Assembly (NCBI GenBank): GCA_024405875.1
Contig: JAKSOA010000002.1
Coordinates: 80,250 to 144,249 of the forward strand
Direction of reading: 5' to 3'
Origin: Paludibacteraceae bacterium
GTDB lineage: Bacteria; Bacteroidota; Bacteroidia; Bacteroidales; Paludibacteraceae
Length of the DNA stretch: 64,000 nt
A program made the translations under genes and the position numbers. Shown in pieces: positions 8,607 through 16,198 of this stretch (position 1 is its first letter; each line of letters opens with the position of its first letter). The notes under the pieces are model-generated. The model had not been told where the DNA came from, ran no database searches, and saw only the letters and a program-made list of their open reading frames with translations.

Positions 8607-9239
8607 ATGGAAGCGTCTGATATAAAGATATATGTAGCAGATGAAAGCCACATAAAGTATGTGGATACAATACTTGAGACAATAGCCGCCGCCGCCGCTG
8701 TCAGAGGTACAGGCATTGCAAAGCGTAACCCTGAGTATGTTAAGCAGAAGATGCTTGAGGGCAAGGCGGTAATAGCCCTCTACGGTACTGAGTTCGCCGG
8801 TTTCAGTTACATTGAGACGTGGGGAGGCAAACACTATGTAACCACATCGGGGTTGATAGTTGCTGACAAGTTCCGTGGCTTAGGCGTGGCAAAACGCATA
8901 AAACACACAACATTCACACTTGCCCGTATGCGTTGGCCTGAGGCTAAGATATTCAGCCTCACCTCAGGAGCCGCCGTAATGAAACTCAACACAGAGCACG
9001 GCTACATACCAGTTACCTTTGCCCAACTGACCGATGATGAGACATTTTGGAAAGGCTGCCAAGGCTGTATTAACCACGATGTCTTAGTCCGTACCGGACG
9101 TAAGTACTGCGTATGCACAGGAATGCTCTATGACCCTGAGCGTGAACGCAGTGTGCGTGACGCCGATGAGGAACTAGCAAAAGACCCGGAAGTTATAGAG
9201 ATTATCAAACGCAGGTTCCCGAATGGGTTCCCAAATTAA
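8607..9239 (+). CDS. GNAT-family acyltransferase, candidate first enzyme of arginine synthesis
   Basis: A 210-residue GNAT-fold protein. The start at 8607 excludes the upstream repeat. The acetyl-CoA binding region is seen at LIVADKFRGLGVAKRIK (R/Q-x-x-G-x-G/A type loop). The C-terminal third holds a cysteine cluster (KGCQGCINHDV...KYCVCTGMLYDP) that could bind a metal. It sits between argR and argG in a tight run of arginine genes. No argA or argJ is present here, so it is a plausible acyl-CoA:glutamate N-acyltransferase (acetyl or succinyl). The fold is supported by sequence; the substrate is inferred from context. Confidence 0.7.
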   Translation: MEASDIKIYVADESHIKYVDTILETIAAAAAVRGTGIAKRNPEYVKQKMLEGKAVIALYGTEFAGFSYIETWGGKHYVTTSGLIVADKFRGLGVAKRIKHTTFTLARMRWPEAKIFSLTSGAAVMKLNTEHGYIPVTFAQLTDDETFWKGCQGCINHDVLVRTGRKYCVCTGMLYDPERERSVRDADEELAKDPEVIEIIKRRFPNGFPN

Positions 9240-9254
9240 TTAACAATTAGTAAA

Positions 9255-10448
9255 ATGAAAAAAGTAGTTGTAGCGTTTAGCGGTGGACTTGACACCTCAT
9301 ACACCGTTATGTATTTAGCCAAGGAGAAGGGCTATGAAGTTTATGCCGCCTGTGCCAACACAGGAGGTTTCAGTGCTGAACAGTTAAAAAAGAATGAGGA
9401 GAACGCCTACAAGTTGGGTGCTACCAAATATGTGACACTTGACGTTACACAGGAGTACTATGAGAAGAGCCTCAAGTATATGGTGTTCGGTAACGTGCTG
9501 CGTAATAACTGTTACCCTATATCAGTAAGTTCGGAGCGTATATTCCAGGCAATAGCCATAGCCCGATACGCCAATGAGATAGGAGCAAGCGCAATAGCCC
9601 ACGGCTCAACAGGAGCGGGTAATGACCAAATACGTTTTGATATGACATTCCTTGTAATGGCACCGGGCGTTGAGATTATAACCCTTACCCGTGACGGCAA
9701 TCTGAGCCGTCAGGAGGAGGTTGACTATCTGAACAAGAACGGCTTTTACGCCGATTTCACAAAACTTAAGTACTCATACAATGTGGGCATCTGGGGAACA
9801 TCAATCTGCGGTGGTGAGATACTTGACTCAAAGCAAGGACTTCCTGAGTCAGCCTATCTTAAACACCCCGTAAAAGAGGGACCTGAGATACTCAAACTAG
9901 GCTTTGAAAAGGGAGAACTCTGTAGCGTGAACGGCAAGCAATATACTGATAAGATTGAGGCTATACAGGCGGTTGAGGAGATAGGTGCCGCATACGGCAT
10001 AGGTCGTGACTGCCACGTAGGAGACACCATCATAGGCATAAAGGGCAGGGTAGGATTTGAGGCAGCCGCCCCGATGCTCATAATAGGCGCCCACCGTTTC
10101 CTTGAGAAATACACACTCAGCAAGTGGCAGCAGTACTGGAAAGACCAGGTTTCAAATTGGTACGGAATGTTCCTTCACGAGAGCCAGTACCTTGAGCCTG
10201 TTATGCCTGATATTGAGGCAATGCTACTCAGCAGCCAGCGTAACGTAACTGGTGAGGTCACACTTGAACTTCGCCCTCTTGGTTTCCAGACCGTAGGTGT
10301 GGATTCACCTAATGACCTTGTAAAGAACAAATTGGGTGAGTACGGAGAGACCGCCAAGGCGTGGTCATCAGAAGATGCAAAGGGCTTCATAAAAGTTTCA
10401 TCAACAGCCCTCCGCGCGTACTACCTTGCACACCCGAATGAAAGATAA
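9255..10448 (+). CDS. argG: Argininosuccinate synthase
   Basis: Joins citrulline and aspartate with ATP to form argininosuccinate. The N-terminal PP-loop SGGLDTS is at residues 9-15. The HGSTGAGNDQIRFD block near 116 and the RDGNLSRQEE segment near 148 are present. At 397 residues it is normal length for the family. It starts 15 bases after the GNAT gene and is followed two bases later by argC, consistent with one operon under ArgR. Confidence 0.95.
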   Translation: MKKVVVAFSGGLDTSYTVMYLAKEKGYEVYAACANTGGFSAEQLKKNEENAYKLGATKYVTLDVTQEYYEKSLKYMVFGNVLRNNCYPISVSSERIFQAIAIARYANEIGASAIAHGSTGAGNDQIRFDMTFLVMAPGVEIITLTRDGNLSRQEEVDYLNKNGFYADFTKLKYSYNVGIWGTSICGGEILDSKQGLPESAYLKHPVKEGPEILKLGFEKGELCSVNGKQYTDKIEAIQAVEEIGAAYGIGRDCHVGDTIIGIKGRVGFEAAAPMLIIGAHRFLEKYTLSKWQQYWKDQVSNWYGMFLHESQYLEPVMPDIEAMLLSSQRNVTGEVTLELRPLGFQTVGVDSPNDLVKNKLGEYGETAKAWSSEDAKGFIKVSSTALRAYYLAHPNER

Positions 10449-10450
10449 TT

Positions 10451-11413
10451 ATGATTAAAGTAGGAATTATAGGTGGAGCGGGATATACCGCAGGAGAACT
10501 TCTCAGAATTCTCCTTAATCACCCCGATGTCAAGATTGAATTTGTGCACAGCACAAGTAACGCCGGAGCAAAACTCTATGAGGTACACGAGGGACTCTTT
10601 GGTGAGACAGATATGGAGTTTGCCTCAGAATATGACCTAAGTGCCATTGACGTAGTATTTATGTGTTCAGGTCACGGTAAGAGCACAGAGTTCTGGGCGG
10701 AGAACAAACGCCCCGAAACCTTAAAGGTCATTGACCTTGCGCAGGATTACCGTGATGAGAGCAATGGTTATGTATATGGTTTGCCGGAGATTAACCGTGA
10801 ACGCATAAAAAATTGCAAACTGCTTGCCAATCCGGGTTGCTTTGCCACCGCCATACAACTTGGGCTTATTCCGCTTGCAGCCAACGGGCTCATAAACTCA
10901 GAGGTGAGCATAACCGGAATAACAGGTTCCACAGGAGCCGGCGTAAAACCAGGCGCCACCAGCCATTTCAGTTGGCGAAATAATAACATATCAGTTTACA
11001 AGGCATTTGAGCATCAGCACCTTATAGAGATAACCCGTACTATGACACTGCTACAGAAAGGCTTTGACAAGGCACTCAACTTTGTGCCTGTGCGTGGAGA
11101 CTTCGCCCGTGGCATATTCATAGCCGCACACCTTGACTGCCCGCTAAGCGTTGATGAGGTGTCAAAACTCTACAAAGATTTTTACCGTGACGCCGCATTC
11201 ACCTTTGTAATGGACTCCAACCCTGATATGAAACAGGTGGTTAACACCAATAAGGCAATAGTGCACGTTGAGAAACACGGTGGCAAACTGCTCATACTCT
11301 CAGCCATAGATAACCTGCTCAAGGGAGCATCGGGGCAGGCGGTACAGAATATGAACCTGATGTTCGGCTTACCAGAGAACGCAGGACTAAACCTAAAGAG
11401 TTCAGCATTTTAA
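10451..11413 (+). CDS. argC: N-acetyl(succinyl)-gamma-glutamyl-phosphate reductase
   Basis: NADPH-dependent reductase making the acylated glutamate semialdehyde. The N-terminal Rossmann motif is GIIGGAGYTAGELLR (residues 5-19). The catalytic cysteine lies in NPGCFATAIQLGLIPL near residue 128. The family motif GSTGAGVKPGATSHFSWRNNN is near 160. 320 residues is normal. Given the ArgF' specificity seen downstream, the natural acyl group may be succinyl rather than acetyl. Confidence 0.93.
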   Translation: MIKVGIIGGAGYTAGELLRILLNHPDVKIEFVHSTSNAGAKLYEVHEGLFGETDMEFASEYDLSAIDVVFMCSGHGKSTEFWAENKRPETLKVIDLAQDYRDESNGYVYGLPEINRERIKNCKLLANPGCFATAIQLGLIPLAANGLINSEVSITGITGSTGAGVKPGATSHFSWRNNNISVYKAFEHQHLIEITRTMTLLQKGFDKALNFVPVRGDFARGIFIAAHLDCPLSVDEVSKLYKDFYRDAAFTFVMDSNPDMKQVVNTNKAIVHVEKHGGKLLILSAIDNLLKGASGQAVQNMNLMFGLPENAGLNLKSSAF

Positions 11414-11424
11414 AAGATAGGAAA

Positions 11425-12546
11425 ATGAAATTATTTGATGTATATCCACTCTTCCCCATTGAGATAGTAAGGGGCAAAGGCTGCCACGTATATGACGCAG
11501 AGGGCACGGAGTATCTTGACCTATACGGCGGTCACGCAGTAATATCAGTAGGGCACGCACACCCTGCCTACGTAAAGGCCATAAGTGAGCAGGTGGCACA
11601 GTTGGGTTTCTACTCAAACTCAGTAGTGAACGGGCTGCAACGCCGTCTTGCGGAGAAATTAGGCAAGATTTGCGGCTATGATGACTATTCACTCTTTCTT
11701 ATAAACTCAGGCGCTGAGGCTAATGAGAACGCCATAAAATTAGCGTCATTCCATAACGGTAAAAAGCAGGTGCTTGCCTTCCGTCACTCATTCCACGGCA
11801 GAACAGCCGCCGCCGTAAAGGTTACAGACATACCAAAGTATGTGGCACCCGTAAATGAGGGAATGGAGGTTAACTTCGTGGAACTTAATGACATTGACGC
11901 CGTAAGAGCCGAACTATCCAAAGGAACATACTCATCTGTTATTATTGAGGGCATACAAGGCATAGGTGGCATTCAAATCCCCGATGACGCCTTTATGCGT
12001 GAGTTGCGTGAGGAGTGTGACCGTAATGATGTTGTTCTCATACTTGATGAGATACAGTCAGGTTACGGACGCAGCGGAAGGTTCTTCGCCCACCAATACG
12101 CGGGCATCAAGGCAGACCTTATCACAGTTGCAAAGGGCATCTGTAACGGATTCCCAATGAGCGGACTCATAGTGAGCCCTAAGTTCACCCCTGTTTACGG
12201 TCAGTTGGGCACGACATTCGGAGGCAACCACTTGGGCTGTGCCGGAGCCATAGCCGTACTTGATATTATAGAGAAGGAGAACCTTATAGATAATGCAGCC
12301 AAAGTTGGAGCCTACTTGCTTGATGAGTTAAAGAAGATTGACGGCATAAAAGAGGTTCGCGGACGCGGGCTTATGATAGGACTTGAGTTTGAGCAACCTA
12401 TAAAAGAGATACGCACAAAACTACTCTTTGAGCAGAAGGTATTCACAGGCGTTGCAGGAACAAACACCATTCGTCTGCTGCCGCCGTTATGCCTCACAAT
12501 GGATGACGCCAAGGAATTCGTAGCACGCTTCAAGCACTGTCTGTAA
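11425..12546 (+). CDS. argD: Acetylornithine/succinylornithine aminotransferase
   Basis: PLP-dependent class III aminotransferase that transaminates the acylated glutamate semialdehyde to acylornithine. The cofactor aspartate lies in LILDEIQSGYGRSGRFF near residue 200, and the Schiff-base lysine in VAKGICNGFPMSG near 232. GAEANENAIKLA (near 95) and FHGRTAAAVK (near 119) are the usual PLP-phosphate and substrate segments. 373 residues. It is the last gene before a promoter and hairpin ahead of greA. Confidence 0.92.
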   Translation: MKLFDVYPLFPIEIVRGKGCHVYDAEGTEYLDLYGGHAVISVGHAHPAYVKAISEQVAQLGFYSNSVVNGLQRRLAEKLGKICGYDDYSLFLINSGAEANENAIKLASFHNGKKQVLAFRHSFHGRTAAAVKVTDIPKYVAPVNEGMEVNFVELNDIDAVRAELSKGTYSSVIIEGIQGIGGIQIPDDAFMRELREECDRNDVVLILDEIQSGYGRSGRFFAHQYAGIKADLITVAKGICNGFPMSGLIVSPKFTPVYGQLGTTFGGNHLGCAGAIAVLDIIEKENLIDNAAKVGAYLLDELKKIDGIKEVRGRGLMIGLEFEQPIKEIRTKLLFEQKVFTGVAGTNTIRLLPPLCLTMDDAKEFVARFKHCL

Positions 12547-12565
12547 AGAAATTGTTAACTATTAA

Positions 12566-12596
12566 TTGTTAATTATTAATTTTTTCTTTACCTTTG
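12566..12596 (+). promoter_or_regulatory. Promoter upstream of greA
   Basis: TTG at 12566-12568, a 20-base spacer and TACCTTTG at 12589-12596 (TAnnTTTG) make a good Bacteroidetes promoter. Transcription from here would give a leader of about 100 bases before greA. Confidence 0.65.
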
Positions 12597-12635
12597 TCGT
12601 CGTATTTGTGAGTAGCACTATGCTAATTTATTTGT

Positions 12636-12668
12636 AGAGTCCCTTAATCGGGGATTCTATAATTTTTT
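12636..12668 (+). terminator. Terminator-like hairpin in the greA leader
   Basis: AGAGTCCC (12636-12643) pairs with GGGATTCT (12651-12658), with one G-T wobble and a 7-base loop, followed by ATAATTTTTTG. It lies downstream of the predicted greA promoter, so it would terminate or attenuate greA transcripts as well as any argD read-through. Confidence 0.65.
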
Positions 12669-12703
12669 GTTATTTGTCTAAAATTTTAAAACATATATAC
12701 ATT

Positions 12704-13177
12704 ATGGCAGAAGTAAGTTATATGACCAAAGAGGGTTATAAGAAGTTAATTGATGAGATTACGTTTCTTGAGAGCGTTGAGCGTCCGCGCATATCAGCAC
12801 AGATAGCCGAGGCGCGTGACAAGGGGGACCTCTCTGAAAACGCAGAGTATGACGCCGCACGTGAGGCACAGGGCAAACTTGAGGCAAAGATAGCCCAGAT
12901 GAAAGATGTTGTGGCAAACGTACGTATTATTGACGCCAGCCAACTAAAGGCAGGTGAGGTTCAGATACTTAGCAAGGTAACCATCAAAAATGTCAAAACA
13001 GGTCAGCAGATGACCTACACCCTTGTATCAGAGGCGGAGGCAAACTTGCGTGAAGGCAAGATGAGTGTGGGTACTCCTATTGCCAAGGCTCTTATTGGTA
13101 AGCATAAGGGTGATAAGGTGCAGGTGTCTGCTCCGTCAGGAACTATTGAGTTTGAAATTATTGAGGTAGGAATCTAA
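12704..13177 (+). CDS. greA: Transcription elongation factor GreA
   Basis: Rescues backtracked RNA polymerase by stimulating transcript cleavage. ATG 12704 gives a 157-residue protein; the frame is open 30 bases upstream, but only with a TTG. The N-terminal coiled coil carries the acidic tip EARDKGDLSENAEYDAARE (about residues 34-52), which holds the D and E residues that coordinate Mg2+ in the polymerase channel. The C-terminal FKBP-like domain ends with GDKVQVSAPSGTIEFEIIEV. The leader carries its own hairpin terminator. A HIT-family gene follows after seven bases. Confidence 0.95.
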   Translation: MAEVSYMTKEGYKKLIDEITFLESVERPRISAQIAEARDKGDLSENAEYDAAREAQGKLEAKIAQMKDVVANVRIIDASQLKAGEVQILSKVTIKNVKTGQQMTYTLVSEAEANLREGKMSVGTPIAKALIGKHKGDKVQVSAPSGTIEFEIIEVGI

Positions 13178-13184
13178 AATCATT

Positions 13185-13592
13185 ATGTCTAGCATTTTTA
13201 GTAAAATTGTAGCGGGTGAGATTCCCTGCTATAAGGTTGCGGAGACTGATAAGTTCTTTGCATTTCTTGATATTAATCCCCTTCAAAAGGGTCATACTCT
13301 TGTGATTCCTAAACAGGAGGTTGATTATATCTTTGACCTCAGCGATGAGGATTTGGCTGGTTTGCAGATTTTTGCAAAGATTATTGCCGGTGCCATAAAG
13401 CGTGCTTTCCCTTGCAGAAAGGTGGCACAAGTGGTGCTTGGGCTTGAGGTTCCCCATACTCACATTCATCTTATTCCTATGCAATGTGAAAAGGATGTGA
13501 ACTTCTCCAACCCAAAACTGAAATTGAGTAATGAGGAATTTGAGGAGATAGCGGAAAAGATTAGAAAAGAACTAAAATCAAATGAGAAATGA
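13185..13592 (+). CDS. HIT-family nucleotide-binding protein
   Basis: Histidine-triad hydrolase/transferase of the HINT branch (purine nucleoside phosphoramidate type). The catalytic triad is in VPHTHIHLIPM near residue 90-100 (H-x-H-x-H). The N-terminal IFSKIVAGEIPCYKV segment is typical. 135 residues. It is probably co-transcribed with greA, a frequent pairing in Bacteroidetes. The last three residues and stop (NEK*) are encoded by the first unit of a GAGAAAT tandem repeat that continues past the gene, and the argF' gene ends in the same way. Confidence 0.9.
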   Translation: MSSIFSKIVAGEIPCYKVAETDKFFAFLDINPLQKGHTLVIPKQEVDYIFDLSDEDLAGLQIFAKIIAGAIKRAFPCRKVAQVVLGLEVPHTHIHLIPMQCEKDVNFSNPKLKLSNEEFEEIAEKIRKELKSNEK

Positions 13593-13678
13593 GAAATGAG
13601 AAATGAGAGAGGTCCCCTCCTAACCTCCCCTCCAGGGGAGGAATATCTCTCCTTTCTCCTTTTTCCTTTCTCCTTTAC
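13580..13678. repeat. Purine/pyrimidine inverted-arm repeat element, copy 1
   Basis: Three GAGAAAT units on the left, a core CCCCTCCTAACCTCCCC plus GGGGAGGAA (a small hairpin by itself), then a CTCTCCTTTCTCC-type pyrimidine arm on the right that can pair with the left purine arm. Copy 2 lies at 14632-14720 and a more distant copy at 32376-32507. The element holds the HIT gene stop codon and may act as its terminator. Confidence 0.8.
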
Positions 13679-13690
13679 TGCTTAATAAAT

Positions 13691-14644
13691 ATGAAAGTAT
13701 ATAAATATGCAAAAGACCTCGGTGACCTGAACGCTGCGTTAAGGGAGGCCTTTGAAGTTAAGGGAAACCCCTACAAGTGGGATACGTTGGGCAAGAATAA
13801 AACCTTGCTTATGGTCTTTTTCAACTCAAGTCTGCGTACCCGTCTCTCTACTCAGAAGGCTGGTATGAATCTTGGTATGAACACTATTGTTCTTGATGTC
13901 AACGCCGGTGCTTGGAAACTTGAGACCGAGCGTGGCGTGATTATGGACGGTGATAAGCCTGAGCATCTGCTTGAGGCTATTCCTGTTATGGGTAGTTACT
14001 GTGACCTTATCGGAGTGCGTTCTTTTGCCCGTTTTGAGAGCAAGGAGTTTGACTACAATGAGGTTATTCTGGAGCAGTTCATTAAGTACTCCGGTAAACC
14101 TGTGTTCAGTATGGAGTCTGCCACTTGTCATCCGTTGCAGGCTTTTGCTGACCTTATTACTATTGAGCAGTATAAGGAGAAGGAGCGTCCGAAGGTAGTG
14201 CTTACTTGGGCTCCGCATCCAAGGGTTCTGCCGCAGGCTGTGCCTAACTCATTCTGTGACTTTATGAATGAGGCGAATGTTGATTTTGTAATCACACACC
14301 CTAAGGGCTATGAACTTTGCCCCGATTTTGTGCGTGGCGCCAAGGTTGAGTATGACCAGCGTAAGGCCTTTGATGGAGCCGACTTCATCTATGCAAAGAA
14401 TTGGTCTGCCTACAATGATGGTGTCTATGGTCAGATTTTGAGCAAGGATATAAGTTGGACTGTTGATACAGAGAAGATGAAACTAACAAACAACGCTTTC
14501 TTTATGCACTGTCTGCCTGTACGCCGTAATATGATTGTTACTGATGAGGTTATTGAGAGTGAGCGCAGTATAGTCATCCCCGAAGCCGCAAACAGAGTTG
14601 TTTCCGCTCAAACGGTTATAAAGAGAATGTTAAATGAGAAATGA
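13691..14644 (+). CDS. argF': N-succinylornithine carbamoyltransferase
   Basis: Transfers carbamoyl from carbamoyl phosphate to an acylated ornithine. It matches the Bacteroides ArgF' family along its length (317 aa). The carbamoyl-phosphate motif is FFNSSLRTRLST near residues 43-54. MHCLPVRR near 275 is the HCLP motif. Residue 90 is proline (in MDGDKP), the residue that in B. fragilis gives succinylornithine specificity; the acetylornithine enzymes carry glutamate at the equivalent position. So this genome probably makes arginine through succinylated intermediates. The ending NEK* lies in repeat-element DNA. Confidence 0.92.
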   Translation: MKVYKYAKDLGDLNAALREAFEVKGNPYKWDTLGKNKTLLMVFFNSSLRTRLSTQKAGMNLGMNTIVLDVNAGAWKLETERGVIMDGDKPEHLLEAIPVMGSYCDLIGVRSFARFESKEFDYNEVILEQFIKYSGKPVFSMESATCHPLQAFADLITIEQYKEKERPKVVLTWAPHPRVLPQAVPNSFCDFMNEANVDFVITHPKGYELCPDFVRGAKVEYDQRKAFDGADFIYAKNWSAYNDGVYGQILSKDISWTVDTEKMKLTNNAFFMHCLPVRRNMIVTDEVIESERSIVIPEAANRVVSAQTVIKRMLNEK

Positions 14645-14720
14645 GAAATGAGAAAGCCCCCACCTAACCTCCCCCAAAGGGAGGAACATCTCTCCTTTTT
14701 CCTTTCTCCTTTCTCCTTTA
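14632..14720. repeat. Purine/pyrimidine inverted-arm repeat element, copy 2
   Basis: Same build as the 13.6-kb copy: three GAGAAAT units, a CCCCCACCTAACCTCCCCC core with GGGAGGAA, then CTCTCCTTTTTCC-type pyrimidine units. It contains the argF' stop codon and ends seven bases before miaB. Confidence 0.8.
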
Positions 14721-14726
14721 TAAATA

Positions 14727-16037
14727 ATGAAATTATTTATTGAGACATACGGTTGCCAGATGAACTTTGCTGACAGTGAGGTTGTGGCTGCTATTATGCA
14801 GACTGCTGATTATGACCTTACTGACAACATTGCGGAGGCGGATTGCATTCTCATAAACACCTGTTCCATACGTGAGCACGCTGAGGTTAAGGCAATGAAC
14901 CGCCTTGAGTACTTCCATTCTCTAAAGAAGAGGCATAAAGGACTTATTGTTGGTGTCCTTGGCTGTATGGCTGAGCGTATGAAGGAGCAGTTGCTCTCTG
15001 AGAAGGTGGTTGATATGGTTGTGGGTCCTGACTCATATATGGATTTGCCTAACCTTGTGGCTCAAGCCTCATCTGGTTGCAAGGCTATTAATGTTGAACC
15101 ATCACTCACAGAGACATACAAAGATGTTTTACCACGACGCATCGGGGGCAATACAATCTCTGGTTTTGTCTCTATTATGCGTGGTTGCAATAACTTCTGC
15201 ACCTACTGCATTGTGCCTTATACACGCGGGCGAGAGCGCAGTCGTGAGTATGACAGTATATTAAAGGAGGTGAAAGACCTAAGGGAGAGGGGTTATAAAG
15301 AGGTAACATTGCTTGGTCAGAATGTGAATTCATATAATTTTGAAGGGCTTACATTTCCTATGTTGCTTGATAGGCTGGCGTGCGAAGTGCCTGAAATTAG
15401 AATTAGATTTACTACTTCGCACCCAAAGGATATGAGTGAGGAGACCGTGCGCGTTATTGCAAAGCATCATAATCTGTGCAAGCACATACACCTGCCGGTG
15501 CAGAGCGGCAGCAACAGAATATTGCAGTTGATGAACCGCAAATACACCCGTGAGTGGTATCTTGATAAGGTTAGAATGATTCGCTCCATAATCCCTGACT
15601 GCGGCATTACAACAGATATGTTCACAGGTTTCCATAGTGAGACCGATGAAGACCACCAACTTACGCTTAGCCTTATGCGAGAGGCTGCGTTTGACAGTGC
15701 CTTTATGTTCAAATACTCTGAGCGTCAAGGCACTTACGCAAGCCGCCACTTGCCCGATGATGTTCCTGAAGAGGTTAAGGTACGCCGTCTTCAAGAGGCG
15801 ATTGACCTGCAACTTGAACTGTCTCTTGAGAGTAACCAGCGTGATATAGGCAAGCAGTTTGAGGTTCTTGTTGAAGGACGCTCAAAACGCTCAGCCGCCC
15901 GGATGTTCGGTCGCACCTCACAAAATAAGGTGGTGCTTTTTGACAAGGGAGAAAATAAAGTAGGAGATTTGATTACGGTCACCATCACCAGCGCCACTCC
16001 CGCCACCCTTTTCGGAACAGTCTCTCCTTCAATCTGA
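14727..16037 (+). CDS. miaB: tRNA-2-methylthio-N6-dimethylallyladenosine synthase MiaB
   Basis: Radical-SAM methylthiotransferase that modifies A37 of tRNAs reading UNN codons. The N-terminal domain carries the three cysteines of the auxiliary cluster (YGCQMNFADSE near 9, NTCSIREHAE near 45, LGCMAERM near 78). The radical SAM motif is RGCNNFCTYCIVPYTRGRERSR near 152-173. A TRAM domain ends the 436-residue protein (VLVEGRSKRSAARMFGRTSQNKVV). The 3' end and the following 50 bases contain degenerate copies of a TCTCCGTCAATCTGACCTC repeat. Confidence 0.95.
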   Translation: MKLFIETYGCQMNFADSEVVAAIMQTADYDLTDNIAEADCILINTCSIREHAEVKAMNRLEYFHSLKKRHKGLIVGVLGCMAERMKEQLLSEKVVDMVVGPDSYMDLPNLVAQASSGCKAINVEPSLTETYKDVLPRRIGGNTISGFVSIMRGCNNFCTYCIVPYTRGRERSREYDSILKEVKDLRERGYKEVTLLGQNVNSYNFEGLTFPMLLDRLACEVPEIRIRFTTSHPKDMSEETVRVIAKHHNLCKHIHLPVQSGSNRILQLMNRKYTREWYLDKVRMIRSIIPDCGITTDMFTGFHSETDEDHQLTLSLMREAAFDSAFMFKYSERQGTYASRHLPDDVPEEVKVRRLQEAIDLQLELSLESNQRDIGKQFEVLVEGRSKRSAARMFGRTSQNKVVLFDKGENKVGDLITVTITSATPATLFGTVSPSI

Positions 16038-16072
16038 CCTCTCTTCTCCGTCAATCTGACCTCTCCTTCTCC

Positions 16073-16098
16073 GTCATTCTGAGCGAAGCGAAGAATCT
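16073..16098. repeat. Dispersed GTCATTCTGAGCGAAGCGAA repeat
   Basis: 26-base unit starting GTCATTCTGAGCGAAG and ending AAGAATCT. Other copies lie at 17638-17663, 20714-20739, 56912-56937, 56951-56976 (inverted), 57025-57050 and 61377-61402. All lie between genes or at gene ends. Confidence 0.85.
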
Positions 16099-16123
16099 CT
16101 AACTAAAAATTGTTGATAATTTT

Positions 16124-16154
16124 TTTGCAGTTAGAAATTTTTTATCTAACTTTG
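16124..16154 (+). promoter_or_regulatory. Promoter of the OmpA-family gene
   Basis: TTTG at 16124-16127, a 19-base spacer and TAACTTTG at 16147-16154 fit the Bacteroidetes consensus exactly. The start codon is 45 bases downstream. Confidence 0.75.
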
Positions 16155-16198
16155 GCACTTGATTGTGAACATACGCAAAAAATTAATATACTAAAGAT

